From: Enoplosus armatus
Lineage: Eukaryota; Chordata; Actinopteri; Centrarchiformes; Enoplosidae
NCBI RefSeq assembly: GCF_043641665.1
Contig: NC_092200.1
Location: 3,111,194 to 3,175,193 of the forward strand
Direction of reading: 5' to 3'
Length of the DNA: 64,000 nt
In this document: positions 47,513-61,295 of the stretch, one piece after another
Position numbering within the stretch: position 1 is the stretch's first letter
How the letters are laid out: each line of letters begins with the position of its first letter
Translations under genes and position numbers: made by a program
The notes under the pieces: generated by a model
What the model was told of the DNA's origin: nothing
The model's input: only the letters and a program-made list of their open reading frames with translations
The model's database searches: none

Positions 47513-48334
47513 TTTTTCACTCAAATCAGATTCAGCAAAAATGATGAAATTGTACCTTAAGGTGGCAATATTTTCAGAATATTATTTATGTGTTAAGGAC
47601 CTGAACAAATGATGCTGAACCAGTTTCTTTTCCACTCAGAAACACTGGAATTTACATGACATGAATTGTCTGAAAACAGCAACAATTGGTGTTTTAAATT
47701 GTAATTTTATTTTATTTTTTCCACACGTAGATGTTTCATAATTAGAGCATTCGGTAAGACATCTAATAGCGCTGTGTTTTGATTTGAAATTAGTCAGATA
47801 TATCACAAATTTAGAGTGCCGAGTTGAGTGGTTCAGCTTATCAGAGGACTGCCTGCTTGGTTTATTACAATGCATTCCCTCACCATCCATCACCTTTTAG
47901 CACCACTGATTATCCTGGCAAAAGATAATTACACGGCACAGCGCTGCACTGCAGAGAGGAACACTAACAGTTATCTGACCACCAGAACAACAACTCTGGG
48001 AGGGAGAGGCTGAAACAAGTGAGCAGGTCTGACCTCAACATTACCACTGGGTGCTCATTCCTGTGTATGTGTGCGACTACATGCTGCTGAGATCGTGCAA
48101 ATCAAGTGTTTATATTCAGGTGAGCATATCCTAACATTTCTTACTTACACTTACTGTTCTATTGAATGGTATTTTTTCTGAACAGTAGGAGAAAAAAAAA
48201 TCCATAATACCGTCTAACATTAAAACTGCATTAGTTGATTTTGTGGTCACTTGGGGGCAGAAGAACTCCTCAACAACCTGACAAACACAGACTCATATTA
48301 TAGCTTTAAAAAACGTGTTAAACATATGAGCAAA

Positions 48335-48665
48335 TAGTTGCTGGAAACAGGGAAACAGTAGCTTGGCTACACCCAAATGAAACAAAACCTCATTCATTAT
48401 TTAACATGTTAAATCACACTTTAATCCGTAAAAAAAGAAACAGAATTGTAAAACCAAAAATGATTGCTGGACTAGTTCTTGGCCAAAAGCAGCCGCTTCT
48501 TGATTTCATGGATTGAACGAGGTATAATGTGTTAATTAGAGAGCTGTTTCCGCACTTTCCCACTTTTTGTGCTAAGCTGAGCTAAGCTAAGCTAACTGGC
48601 TGCTGGCTGTAGCCCAAAATGTAATAGACAGACATGATAGTGGTGTTGATTGTTGATCTTAGTCT
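48335..48665. repeat. Palindromic interspersed repeat, copy 1
   Basis: Two arms of one repeat face each other. The left arm (about 48335-48450) reads GCTGGAAACAGGGAAACAGT and, further on, TTTAATCCGTAAAAAAAG, in the same orientation as 63765-63895. The right arm (about 48455-48665) reads TTTTTGTGCTAAGCTGAGCT, TAACTGGCTGCTGGCTGTAG and ACAGACATGATAGTGGTGTT, the reverse complement of 63690-63790. It also carries an AGCTA pentamer run at 48575-48597. The family is common in percomorph fish in my recollection; I know no established name. It may be a MITE-like or fold-back element. Confidence 0.7.
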
Positions 48666-49573
48666 TAGTTATAGCATGAAACATCATGATGTAAATTCTA
48701 CAGTATGTGATTTGACTCAGAACATCAGTCTTAAAAACAACAGTAAATACCCCCCAAACCACCTTTATTTCACCTTTACACAGTCACGAAGGTACAACAG
48801 TGCTTAAATTTCTCGGTTCAGCTGAAAGTAAATAGGTTGTGTGTGCTAGTAGGAGTGTGTTTGGGTGTGTGTGTGGGTATATGTGTGTGTAATTATCGCT
48901 TGTGTCTCAGTGGTGGTGGTCTTGTCTCATTACCGCCGTGGCGGGGTGTTCGTGCTTTCAGTGAACAGCATGATGTCTCCTGCCTCCCAGCCCCTTGTGC
49001 TGAGGACATGGACACAGAGGTGTCCAGTCGTCTCCTGCACACCCCCTCCTAAGCTCCTGCCACAACTGTACCTGGAAACCTGCTGCTAACTTGCTGCTAA
49101 TGGGCAGCCCCTATCTGCAAATAAGACCCTATTTTACCTCAGATACAGAGAGTGATGCATTCACTTGGCCAGACCTATTATTCCCATTGCCTATAATTCT
49201 CTCTCTCTCTCGCTGAGCATTGTTTTCACCACCTCTCCCTCTCTCCTCTTCCCTTGCTGTGCATGACGTGGTCCTCCTCTCCTCATACAGAGGGAGTCGT
49301 TATCTCCACTAGATAATAATAACACCAATCTAAAGGAGATTTTTTGTGCCAGATAAAAAAACAGAGTGGCTCCGGAATACGCCTGCCTGCCAGCTTAGGT
49401 TGTGCGATGCTACAGTCGAGTCAGAGCTGTTTGGGAAGATGTGCCTCAAACTACTGATGCTGCATCGGGGACCTGGAACTGTGCCCTTGGGTGTGTTTCA
49501 GAGACCCCATTCTCACCTCCGGATCACATCTGGCACCTTTAGCCAGGCTACAGAGGTGTCTGTACTTGCTCAG

Positions 49574-49598
49574 TGGTAATTGCTAATGGTAATTACCA
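49574..49598. promoter_or_regulatory. Palindromic homeodomain-type site cluster
   Basis: TGGTAATT (49574-49581) and AATTACCA (49591-49598) form an exact inverted repeat separated by nine bases that contain another TAAT. This layout suits a homeodomain dimer but may arise by chance in AT-rich DNA. Confidence 0.3.
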
Positions 49599-50637
49599 AC
49601 CTTTTCCATGAACCAGGAGGCTTATATAAATAAATGACTGGTGAGGTGGGCATGGCAATTTCCCAGCAGCGCCCCATATCTCTAACGCCGTCCTTCACCC
49701 TAATTCCACCACTGGGACCTTGACTGGGTCTCAGGTTCTCTGGCCCGCAGACTGCACCTATTATCTTCAACGGCTGAGGCTATTAACCAATGCACTCTTG
49801 TGCTGTAGGTTGGCTCTCTTATTAGTTTGGCCTGGAAAGTCGGTTCTCCTCAGGTCCCAAGTCTCTCTCCCCATCATTTACTCCAAAGCCCCACGTGGGC
49901 TGATACCTCCTGACCCTTTTGAAACTCTTTCAGAAGCCGTGCCTCTCAAGTTGGTTCTTTGAGCCTCGATACTACACTCCCACCACCGATAGTCCATCTG
50001 CTGAGATTGAGGACTCCTCTCTGCATGACTACCTTTCCCCCCGGCACTCGCACCGAGGCCACCTGCATCGCACACACAGAAAATGGCTGAAATGGCTACA
50101 GTGAGATTTGCCTCCAGTGCAATCCCCTCATAAGTTGGAGACGAGCTGACTTCTTAAGACTGGAGGGATTCAGCACTGCTTCCCACTGTGGAGAAAGTTG
50201 CTGTGAAAGCAGTGGAGAGAAAGAGGGAGAGGGAATGTAAGGTGGGAGAAAACAGTATGCGATAGTGAGTGAACTGAAGTCTTCCCTAATTAGGCACCGG
50301 GCCTTCATTCAGCACATTTATAGTCTAATAAAGCATGGAGGGTATGTGGTGCACTGTGATTAAACAGACGTTTGCTTTAATACATGGTGGCTGGAACAGT
50401 ACGTGGGGGCTGGTTCTGGAGATGTGCCACAGACATGAACAGCCCCTGCTCATCTTCTGGACTAATTATCCCAATGTTCTCGTCTTCATGATTTTAGCGC
50501 TCAGCAGACAGCAGGACGGGGCCTGGGCAAGCCAAGGCAGCCACAGAAATTGTCAAAATCATTTAATCCATCTCCCGAGCATGCTAATGTAATTGCTTTT
50601 TGATTAATTGCGCCGGTGGAAAAAAAAAAGACGCTTG

Positions 50638-50653
50638 CTGTTGTTGTTGTTGT
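50638..50653. repeat. (GTT)n run
   Basis: Five GTT units after a run of 10 A. Confidence 0.9.
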
Positions 50654-51424
50654 CAGATTATAGTTCAATGAGATTTCTCAAAGTGATTGGTTGTAAGCAG
50701 ATCCCTTCATTTCAGCTCGTAATGAAAGACTGCTCTTGAAATCTTCATGAAATGTCATTTTCAATAATTATCTTCTGAAGTTCATCCAAATGTTGTAGCA
50801 AGGGTTTTGACCTGCTTTTTGACCCCTTCATCAAGAAAACTTAAACTCTCAGTCACCGAAACTTGAGTGGCCTCAAAAAAACTGTCCAATTTAGGTGAAA
50901 GTCATATAGGACCAATGCATGCTGGCTCATTGTTACACTGTGAGATATTATAACACTAGAATAGGACAGAGACCTTGTTAATGTTAACGCCTGCGTTCTT
51001 CCTACTATGGCAAAATGTCTATTGTGAAAAGTATACTTTGCATCACAGCTAACCATGCTGCTGTGTTTTACAGATCTGGACGTATTTTTGTACTTGCAGA
51101 CTATTGAAATCAGCTTGAGTTGTGTAATCCATCACAGTGAAAATAAATTACATTATTTGATATGTAGTTTTGTGCTAGTCAATGTGCTTGTGCCGAGATA
51201 CAGGAGCCTTGCAGTCATATTTCAAATAATAATGTGATTGTTCACCCAGTTGTCACTTTATAATGTTCACCTAGCTAGCTTCAGTGCAATGAGGGATTAA
51301 TACAAACATTTGAGGTGCATTCATTTTATGGTTTTACCTCTAGATTAAGTATTTTAGCGACAGCGTTGGCTTGTTCACAAGCTTGTTTCTTGCCTGTTGG
51401 ATTTTGATGTGGCAATGTTATCAT

Positions 51425-51560
51425 ATCTCAGCTTTTTTGGTGAGATATAGGTACTTTTGAATTGGTGAGCATGTTATCATAACCAACAGAAGTTATGGCC
51501 AAAGCTATGAAAGTAAGACCTAAATTGTAATAAACCTAAATTATCCTTGAAGCTTCGGGC
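51425..51560. repeat. Anonymous repeat, copy 2 of a pair with 44.4 kb
   Basis: ATGTTATCATAACCAACAGA then AGTTATGGCCAAAGCTATG, followed by AGTAAGACCTAAATTGTAAT and AAACCTAAATTATCCTTGAA. It pairs with 44325-44470 as described there. An ATGTTATCATA word just upstream (51415-51426) gives the copy an internal repeat. Confidence 0.55.
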
Positions 51561-51964
51561 ATGTGACGCTTATTATTCATTCCTTATATAAGTGAAACTT
51601 GCTAGTCACACAGGCACAATCTCAGATCTTAACGAAGAGGCCGCAGGTTGTTTTACATTCAAACTCACCGACAGTTCTGCACTCTTCTGAGGTTTAGAAG
51701 TGGAGATGTTGGCAGTATCTGCGAGTGTTTATGCAATCTCAAGGAAGAGGGAGAGACAGGAGGGAGGGGACTGCACATGGAGTAACTGTGCCTCTGACAG
51801 ACAGTGTTGAGGCAAGTCTCCGGTTCTCAAAGGGAGCCTGCCTATCTTTTGTAGAGACAGAGACTGCAGGCTACCATAGTCAGATGCAGAGCTCCACTAC
51901 TAAAGGAAAGTTAATAGCTTGGCCTCCCTCAGACAAACAGCAGAGAGGAAAAGAGCAGGGAGAA

Positions 51965-51988
51965 AGAGAGAGAGAGAGAGAGAGAGAG
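51965..51988. repeat. (GA)n microsatellite
   Basis: Twelve GA units. Confidence 0.95.
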
Positions 51989-53269
51989 GGATGCAGTGTG
52001 GTAAGGGTCCATTAGCATTCCTGCTCTCAACCTGACACTGACAGCTGACACTGACCCAGTGTCCAAGGTGAGCAGGAGACATGGCACAGGAAGCAGAAAC
52101 CCCCAAGAGGCAAACACCATGTGTTTTTATGCTGTTCTCTGTTTCCTTTGCGGTTGCAGTTGAGTGGATTCTACATGTCACAGTTCTGTGATACATGTAG
52201 ATGACTTTGACCCTGTTACACCTCAGCCATAGCTTTCCTTGGTCCCTTAAAGCTGCACAAGGCAAGAATTTAGGAGAAGAATACGCTCCTTTCTTATCAG
52301 TTTAAATCACAAAGGGGTTCAGGTGAAGAGAGCGTCTTATAGAACCTGATTGATACCCTGTAGATTTGTCTAAATTAAGTTTAGGTGTCAGTTGTGGTGA
52401 CCTGAGTGTTTATCAAAATAAAGCTGGACTATGTTCTTGTCTGTGTTGTACATTATAAAGCAAACACAAACCGATGTGACTGGTGTGGTTTTGGAAATTA
52501 AAGTGACTACTGTTTACCATAACAGCTTCAAGCAGCCAAAGTACATTTTCTAAAATACGAAAGTGCAGCACAAACATGAAATGATGGAAAAATCAAAAAA
52601 GACAAAGTCGGTTTCATGCGCGGTACATCTGGCATTCGGACTTGACTGTGCCTCAGATGCAGGCAGCATGTCTACTTTTTCAATTTTTACACCCGAGACA
52701 AGATTTGCTGAAATGCATTCAAAGACTTTGGCAGCCGATGACGGACATCTGGGCCAGAACAGCAGGAAACCTCTACCTAAACAAAAAGCATGCAAATAAT
52801 TATGTTAGTACACAGATTCATATGCTTCCCACTGCAAACATATTGTCATTATCTCTCCCTCTCCCTGTGCAACTCTCAGATTTGATTTGAATTAGTGACT
52901 CCACCAGTCACGCAGCAGGGTGAGGGAAAACAGGGAGAGTGGGAAAAGTGACAAGTTTTAATTGGTCTTGTCTTGCAGTGCTGAGCTGAGGTGATTTCAG
53001 GAGACAAGGGTCCCCTCTGAAATTGTCTATGGGGGGGAAAAGGTACTGACCCTCCTCTGCTCACTCTAACGCTAAATATAAATACCTCATGTTCAACAGC
53101 CATGAGCAAGAACGGATTCAACTTGTTAATAAAGTGATAAAAAGTGATGTAACAAACAATTAGCGGAGTCACTCCACCAACCAATGACATCAGAACTCTC
53201 TTACGAGCCATTAATCAACAAGGGTTTTTACCTAATTATTTTCACTATTAAAAGAACAAGACTAAGAAT

Positions 53270-53700
53270 CTACAGCCATGCTAGCTGCTGGCTGCTCTGT
53301 GAGGCTGGTGATTTGAGCTACATGCATGCTAACATGCTGATGTTAGCAGGTATAATGTTTACCTTGTTCATCATCTACGGCATGTTACTGTAGCGTGCTA
53401 ACATTTACTAATAAGCACTTAACCCAAAGTTAAGCTGAGGCTGATGGGAATGACATTCGTTTTCCAGATATTTTGTCATAAAGCGTAAAAATGTATTTAA
53501 TTTTTGCAATTCTTCCTGAGTAGGACATGAATGTCTGAAGCAAATTTCACGGCGACGCATCCAGTAGTTGTTGAGACATTTCACAAAAAGTCATAAAGGT
53601 AACCCTGCATGTGGCGCTGGAGCAAAGGTCAGCACCAAAGTCAATAGGCTTCATCCTCTGAGCAACCTGAATGTGTTTCATGCCTTAGAGCCACATGGCT
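53270..53700. repeat. Diverged interspersed repeat with internal direct repeat
   Basis: A known type of fish repeat: TGCTAACATGCTGATGTTAG, GCTGAGGCTGATGGGAATGA, AATTTCACGGCGACGCATCC and AGTAGTTGTTGAGACATTTC. An internal module occurs twice, at about 53510-53540 (TTCTTCCTGAGTAGGACATG) and 53651-53681 (TTCATCCTCTGAGCAACCTG). No coding capacity. Class unknown; borders approximate. Confidence 0.65.
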
Positions 53701-54414
53701 AGCGTGGCTAAAAACAACCAGTATTCAGCAAGTGCTTTAGACATTAAACCAGAAACAGATCAGTGAGTTAGTGAAATAAATAATATAGAGTGATAGATCT
53801 AACACTACAAACCACAAAAGATATGAAGTGCTGTAGTTTATGTCACAGAGCAAAATGTGTTAGAATGACTTAAACCACAGACATTATTTTCTGCATAGAT
53901 TGAAAACCCCCATCGGAGGAAAAGAGAAAGGTTTACCACAAACTATAATGCCTGATCGTTAGACAGTATAACACAGCGTTGATTCAATGGCTCGATGAAA
54001 GCTTGTGCAGTTACTGCCACGTAAAAAATGCCCTGACACGCAGTGAGAAGCCAGCATGGCTGAAAAGAGTGACGCCTACGGAAACTCAAATGTCAACAAC
54101 AGAAAGTTCCCACGCTGTTTGATTGCCAGGGGATTTACTCATTATGTTTACTTCATCACGGATCATGTTAAAATAAAAACACAACCACAGGAAAAGAAAG
54201 AGACCAGATTGAGCTAATAGTTAACTTCCACCGGTACCCTGGCAGGTATACATGCTGATCTGCTGCTTAAACCACACCACACCAATGGCTGCTTGGTGCA
54301 ACATATGTTGTCAAAAAAATTAAAAGGTTTTTGCAGATTATAATTTTAACTTGCCACTAAAGAGATTCCAATTAACTTGTCTCAGCTGTTCTAAAGACAG
54401 CAATGATATGTGTT

Positions 54415-54416
54415 TC

Positions 54417-54450
<34 letters not shown>

Positions 54451-54454
54451 GGTG
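54415..54454. repeat. (TG)n then (GGTG)n microsatellite
   Basis: About 13 TG units pass into GGTG tetramers. Confidence 0.95.
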
Positions 54455-56600
54455 AGTGCGTTGGTGTATCTGTACTCCATTTTAGAAAGTTGAACTGACT
54501 ACTGTGTTGCAAGAAAGCGGTTGGCAGATGTTTTGAGGTCGATCACAAGTCTCGGAGAGCACTCCTCAGTCATTTTCTTGCACTCTGGAGAAGTCTGCTA
54601 TGTTGAAATCAAGGTTCTTTCTGCAATTCTGAACAGCAATCAATAGTATTTGAGATGCCATATATGTCAGAGATGCAATTAAGTGTGTGTTTTGAGTGAC
54701 TGTAATTTGCGGTACCGACAAATGACTTCCAAATGTCTCTTAAGTTCAGGTTTTTTAAGGCCAGAGCTCTCGTATTCTCTGTTCGGTTGCCTTGATATTT
54801 TGAATGTTGAAGGTCAAATTATAGAATACTGGAAAACATTGGCGGGTTATACCAATTTCTGATATTTTCTCAGTTAACTGGGATTGGAGAGGGTTAGCAG
54901 TGCAAACATACATTTATGATTAAGAACATCTTTGCCCTTGATCCCGTATGTGAAGTTGCTTTAGTTTGAAATGAAAGGTACAGCGCACCGAATGATGTTT
55001 GATGGAAGGACCGGCCCTAAAGGTTCGGCTATGCTCCTATTTCCCAACCTGGCAGCACAGAATATAAGTGAGGACTGTTCTGTTTCAGCTTTTATCTTTG
55101 CCATGATTCTCTTCTCTTCTTCTTCAACTCTCGTCCAATAATAGCTGGTGCCACATATGTATAGGAGAGTCAAAGAGTGATAGGCGGCGGTGTAATACGG
55201 TTATAAAAGATGAGTGCACTTTGACAAGGCCCACTGCAGCCTCTCCAGCATGTCTCCGTGACTCCATCATTGCCCATATCTCACCCTTTGAAAAAGTACC
55301 AGACTTGCTCCCTGCTTTATTATCAGAGAACATCCTGTGTTTCAGGTGGTCTGGTAATGTAAAATGCACTGACAGGACTGAAATAAAGTGGGTCTACGGA
55401 AGAATGTGCAGAGCTCCTCATTAGACCACTTAGCACTGCATGCATCGTCTTTGAAAACCTCGTCTCTCATCCCTCCTGATGCATGAAATTTATGTATACA
55501 GAACAAGTCCAGCATTGACCCCGACTCCCATGCGAGTAGTCTTAATTTCAAAGTACCATATCTCAGTGTTTCAAAAATTAGCATAATATTCTTCTAAGTC
55601 TATATGAACAGCACGGAGGATTATTTGATAGAACACGCGCAGTATATGATGTCTTGTCTGCTCACATCAAATCGCACATTACTCCTGTATACCCTGCAGC
55701 CCGTACATTACAATCTCTTATGTGTGTTTTTCTCTTTTGATCAAATGCTGTTGTCAAAGGACCGGACAGGTGACCCCTGGGCAACGTGAGTGGAAATCTC
55801 TTTTGGGGTTGCATGATTTTACCTGGCAAGGTGTTGTCTCTCTCCATTAGCCATGCAACCAATCACGAGTAATTCAAACGTATTACTGCGAGGTCTGTGC
55901 ATTTTCAACCCTAAGAGCTTTTGCGATAGAGATGACTATTACCAAGAAAAAGCATGTTTGTTGTTTCTCCCTTTGATACCTTAAGTTACAATAAAAATAA
56001 TGTATCTCCACTCAAGATATTAAGTATGATCGAGAGGAGTGTGTGGTTGAGGAGAGAGTGCACATAATGGTTGAGTGCTTGGACAAAGGAGGCATGATGG
56101 GCAGGTTTGAGTTGTGGTTTTTGTATAAAAACAGCAATATTACATTATCCAAGGAATAAAAAGAAAGTGAATTTACTTTTTTTTAATTTAAGAGCAAGTT
56201 TGAATTTTCCTTTGAGAGCATGTAAGAGTGAAGTCACCGCTCATAACCTGCGCCTCTCCTGAATTTATATCTACAAGAAGAAAGAGCTACTTTTAATTAA
56301 TCTACAGAGTTTACAGCTCCATCTGTTTGTTCTGCCGTGAGCATGTGAGTTTTTCTTACTTTATCTTTTCACTAAGTGTGACCTCCCTCTGCTCACCTGT
56401 TCTCCTTCATTTCCCTCACCCTGCGTAGTCAGTTGTGCACTTTGTGATGCGTCGTCGCACATTTTCTTATATTCAAATTGACAACAGTGAGGTGCTTTTA
56501 ACACCATCAGATCACTTTATGGTTCATGCTGGGAGTGCCACTTTTTAAAAGCTGTTTTTTTGCGCATTTGTCAACAACAAGGGATTATCATTGCAGGGAT

Positions 56601-56633
56601 TAGGTTATGTGAGAGGTTATGAGAGGTTATGTT
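56601..56633. repeat. Short tandem GAGAGGTTATG repeat
   Basis: TAGGTTATGT, GAGAGGTTAT and GAGAGGTTATG: three units of about 10-11 bases. Confidence 0.8.
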
Positions 56634-58084
56634 TTTTATGACAGAAGTACTCTCTGTTAAAATGGACAACATACATGTTGGTTGCTTCTATTTCTAGACT
56701 GTTTAATTAATATGTACTCACAGGCGGAGAACTCAACTGGCCAACAACAACAGCTCCTCTAGTCTCCTTCAAATGCTGCAAATGTGCCTGATTGGCAGGA
56801 TTTTTGTAATTGTTTAGTGACTTCAGCAAATCAACACTGAAAGCAGTTGTGACTGTTGACTGGAGTTAATCTAAAACTGCCTGTAAACAAGCACATAATT
56901 CATGATAAACTGCAACCAGTCTGGTGTTAAAACGACTCGCTCGGGATCAAAACTGCAGTCTGTCATGTCGCAAACTTCTACTTTGCCAGCTGACCTGATG
57001 CAAAGAAAAGTGAGAATGAGACCCATAAAGTCATGATAGCCGTGTCCTGAAACAGCACATGCATAGTAATGCATTTTTCTGGGACAAAGACTGAGTGACT
57101 ATATTTTGCTAATCGCAACAAACAGGCTGCAGTTTGTAATAAAAAATGAAATTAAAATTCACTCATTAACAATACATTTTGAATTATGATAATACAACTA
57201 CAATGATGATAGCAAATAATCACATTTAAAAACTGAAACATGACAAATAAAATTCTCCAGAGGTAAGACAATACTGGAAGAGCTGTCACAACTTCATAAA
57301 TACTTAAATTTGGAACTACTAATTCAAAGTGAGTTCTGTTTCCAAAACACAATGTTCTGAGCCCTTTTTATGTCCATTAGCATGTCCAAATTGTTTCATC
57401 AGAATTTCAGACACCGTGTTGGTTAAGACAATTAGCAACAATAGGAACATCATACATTTGCACAACGCTGATTAAATTCTTCGAGAATATTAAGCAACTG
57501 GAGTTAGTGGAGAAAATTAAATATGAAACAAAGCAGTGTGCATCTTTAGATTGGCTCATAATAACCAAATGAGGTTTTAAAACTGCAACCTTTATAAACC
57601 AAGGTCAGACACCTTTGGATTGAACAGATGGCTTCTGCCAAAAACACCCTACATGATACAGTCTAATTGGCAGTAACACATTATTTATTGACCATTTACT
57701 GAATTGGTCAATTAGGTTAATAGCTTACTTCACTGTTTACTGATTTACAAACCTGCAGATCGTGAGCACCTGCCTAATTCCAGGTAATCACCCGTCATAC
57801 AGTTGGTTAAAGAACATATACACAACTCAACTTTTTTCATCTGCAGTTTTCCCTCCCTGGACTACTCGTCTGTGAATGTTTAACAAAACTATCATGTTTC
57901 ATTTCACAGGGTAACTCTTCATGTACATTATGACATGTCACACTAGCCTTAGGAATCTGTCTAAAGAATCTAATTCTTTCACAGACATTTAGAGCTAATT
58001 TTTTTTAATGTCAAGGTACAACTGACCTCATGGAAAGAGCTTTTTTCCGACCCTGACAGCTCAAGGATAGTTATCTTTGAACCT

Positions 58085-58315
58085 GGATCCATATGGTGCC
58101 GCTCTTTCCTTGACAAGAGCTCTGCCCGTCTCAGCGGTGAGCTCCGGATCTCCCGCCATAACAGGTAGACAGGCTGCAAGTTTGGGGGACACGGAGGAGG
58201 GGTCCTCTGCGGCGCCACCGAAACCCTGGCTGCCACCCGGTGTCGTACGCAGCATGATACCCGGCACCTTGTCTTAATGAACACCCGGAGCTGTCACTAT
58301 GCTCGTCACGTCCCA
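58085..58315. other. Moderately CpG-rich unique segment
   Basis: Contains CCTCTGCGGCGCCACCGAAA, CCACCCGGTGTCGTACGC and ATGCTCGTCACGTCCC. Several mutually overlapping frames are open in both directions, which is expected for CpG-rich non-coding DNA. A regulatory role is only a guess. Confidence 0.25.
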
Positions 58316-59448
58316 GAATCCACTTCACTTTGTTTATTTATTCATAATCTCTTATGTTGCTCTAATAAGGTGAGGCCTGTGCGAGACACACTGAGGGGTG
58401 AGCCGTCTGCATAGGATCTGAATGGCGGCACTGTCTCGGGCAACAAAAGTGCCAGCGTTGAAGGGTAATGGGCCCACCCACAGGCTGACAGATCTAAAAG
58501 GGTGATTAACGAACACCCCAGGGAGAGAGGCAACGGGGGGTGTTTGTTCGTGGATGCCTTTAGATACTTTCTCTTTGTTTCTGTTTCTATTTCTCTCTGT
58601 ATGATGCTTTTTTCTGCTTTTCACCTATGAGTACACAAATGTATTGCTTGCTTGTTTCTCCTCCAGATGTGCATAAAGAAACACAAACAACGTACAAAAG
58701 CAAATAGGTTTTTCTTTCTCTCACTCATATTGCTTCACACCGGGTTCCCAAGGTAATCTGGATCATTTTGCTCACAAACATGAGCATGTTGGGATGCTGA
58801 CAGGTTGAGCAGCTTCTATCAATCTAAATAAGATTCAGTGATGTAGCCCATACATTTTCTCTGCCTGAATGTCCTCCCCCTGAGAGTGAGTGTTCACAAA
58901 AGCAGCTAGTCCTCAGATGGTGGGATAAGTCGAGCTCAATCTCCAGCGAAACATGGAGGCCTATTTTATCGAGCTATATAAAGGCCAGGTTGATGGGGTT
59001 CTAAAAATATGGTGGTCTTAAATTTCTAGACATTCTTGGCTCTAATAAAAGGATGCAGCGGCTCATTGTTCTACTTTTTTTTCCCTCTGATGTGTTCTGT
59101 AGGCCTGTCCTGAATTCCAATGGGGGAACATCCTTTCCTCCATCACTTTTCACAACACTTTCTCTCTCCTAATCTCTTAACCGCCCTTTTATTGCCACGT
59201 TTCCACCAAAGTCCTCAACTCCGCAACTCCTCCCATTTGTCACATCTTGTTCTACTATTCCCGGCAGGCAGTGTGACGCTTCAGACCTCTGGCTTTCCCA
59301 ATTACAGTCACAATCTGAGCATAATTTATCTTGCTTGTGATCGAAATCACGCTTGGGTCATAACTTTCCTCTGGCAGAATGTTTATGTGTTTAACACCAG
59401 ATTGCCAACTTGTTCTGTATACACCAGATGCGTAGAACTATAAAGGAT

Positions 59449-59476
59449 GGTGATGATGATGGATGATGATGACGAT
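59449..59476. repeat. (GAT)n trinucleotide run
   Basis: Imperfect GAT/GATG units. Confidence 0.85.
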
Positions 59477-61295
59477 GTCAAGGCTGGCAGAGAATTTCAG
59501 ACCAACAAGGATATTGGGGTTAAAGCCCAGATGGAAGGGGTTAAATGATTGCTAGCCACCTCCCGCTCTTGCCCACTTTGGAAAATGATAAACAAGCATA
59601 CCCAAGGCAGAAATGAATGCCCCCCCCGTGATATCAGCAGAGTTTCTTCAGTAAGCCTGGCTGGTTTAATTTATACCTCTCATCTTTCCCCAATTTTTAC
59701 TCTTTCTGTATATCATCCTCGTTCTGTCACATCCATCTGCTGGTCATTAGCTATATTCTGTCATTGCAGGATTAAGAGAAAAGTGACGAGCTTGAGTTGC
59801 TCCAGCGACCGCCGCAGTAGCAATCACAGCCACAGCCGAGGTGCCTTGTTTTCAAATCACTGACCTTCATCAGACATATGCTCCTATGCGTGTGGTGCTA
59901 AGAGCGCTGCTGAAAAGCATATGCAGATATGTGACACTTAATGCTCTGCGTCCCAGGCATCTGTCACGGCCACTGGCTCGTGTATTCACTGGGGAGTTGC
60001 CATGTGGGTGCTTTGAGCTGAACACAAGCGCATTGCATTGCTATTCTGATAATGGTGCACTGCCATGACGTGGCTCCTCCTTTTTCATTTTGCATGTTTA
60101 CGGCCATCAGTGTGCTGTCATGCTAACGCTGGGTTGGCTGTTTGATCACTTCCTATATGGTGAAGGAGAGCAGGATTGCTGTGTTTTGATTTGGAAGAAG
60201 GGGGTTTAAAAAGACAGGCCTATTACTGAGGCCAGAGACGGAGAGAGAGGGCGAGACAGAGACCCAACTTAGTTTTCTATTCACTTAGCTGTGGAAGGAA
60301 AATGAAATGCAATTTGTACACTGAAAATTGGCCATTGTCTTCAGGAAGATTGTTCTATTCAAATTATGACATTGAAACGACATTGGCTCAAGTCTGCAGA
60401 CGGCGCAAGGACGCAGCAGAAAAGACATAGCTCACATGAATAGGGACTTTTTTTCATGATTATGGTCAAAATAAGATGGAGCCTGAATCATAATCTGGCA
60501 ATGAGCATGAACATGAAATTGAAAATGAATTGAATGTAAGCTGAATGAATGGCTCTTACTTTGTTTTTCATCTTTTAAAACAATACATACCTCTGATCAA
60601 CTCAAGTCTTGTTTTCATGCTGATAAACAACAGTCTTTCTTTTGGGCAATGGGCTCTCTGGGTGGCCCTTGTCAGCCTCTATGTCTGATAGTCTGTTATG
60701 ATGGGCGCCTTAACGTTCTGTTCCTAAACTGTGTTTTTTGTTCTAATATTTGCACATTTCCAATATGTGCTCATTGACATTTGGATTTCCCAAAGAGTGT
60801 CGAGGCAGGATGCCAGTACCCTTTTTTTTCAGTTCCCTCTGAGCATGAATTTATAAATTGAAAAACCAGGCAAAAATGACCTTAATCCGCTCTTCGTCAT
60901 TCTGCAGGAAATGTTCATGCTCTGCAGGGACTGGGTTTACAGCCACCATCTGTTGCATTTTTCATTAACAAAATCTATTTCTTCATTTAACCATGCATGC
61001 TCAGACAATGCTATGGCTCCCATAACACCCCTAAATCCTGGATTGGAAAAGAATGAAAACACCAACTTGCCATAGAGAACATGTTTTCAGATTAGTGCTG
61101 TAATTGCAAGTATAATGCAAGTATATTCATCAAGGATTATGGCTATGACATTTTGTATGTATTCAGGTAACGGGGGACAGCAAATTCATCTAATAGAGCT
61201 GAGTCAGAATGGACCTGAGAATAACTTTATGTGATGACTACTGCTGACTCTCTTGCCCAGAGAATCTCATAATGCCTAAACACATAGGAGAGTTC

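Larger units (their letters stand above)
48666..53269. other. Mostly unique non-coding sequence
   Basis: Simple repeats and the repeat copy at 51425-51560 only. 49100-49350 and 49560-49640 are TAAT-rich. Confidence 0.5.
53701..61295. other. Unique non-coding sequence
   Basis: No repeat family recognised beyond simple runs. 57660-57720 contains ATTGACCA...TGGTCAAT (57687-57712), an inverted repeat with a 10-base loop. 60270-60560 is complex and AT-rich. No gene. Confidence 0.5.
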
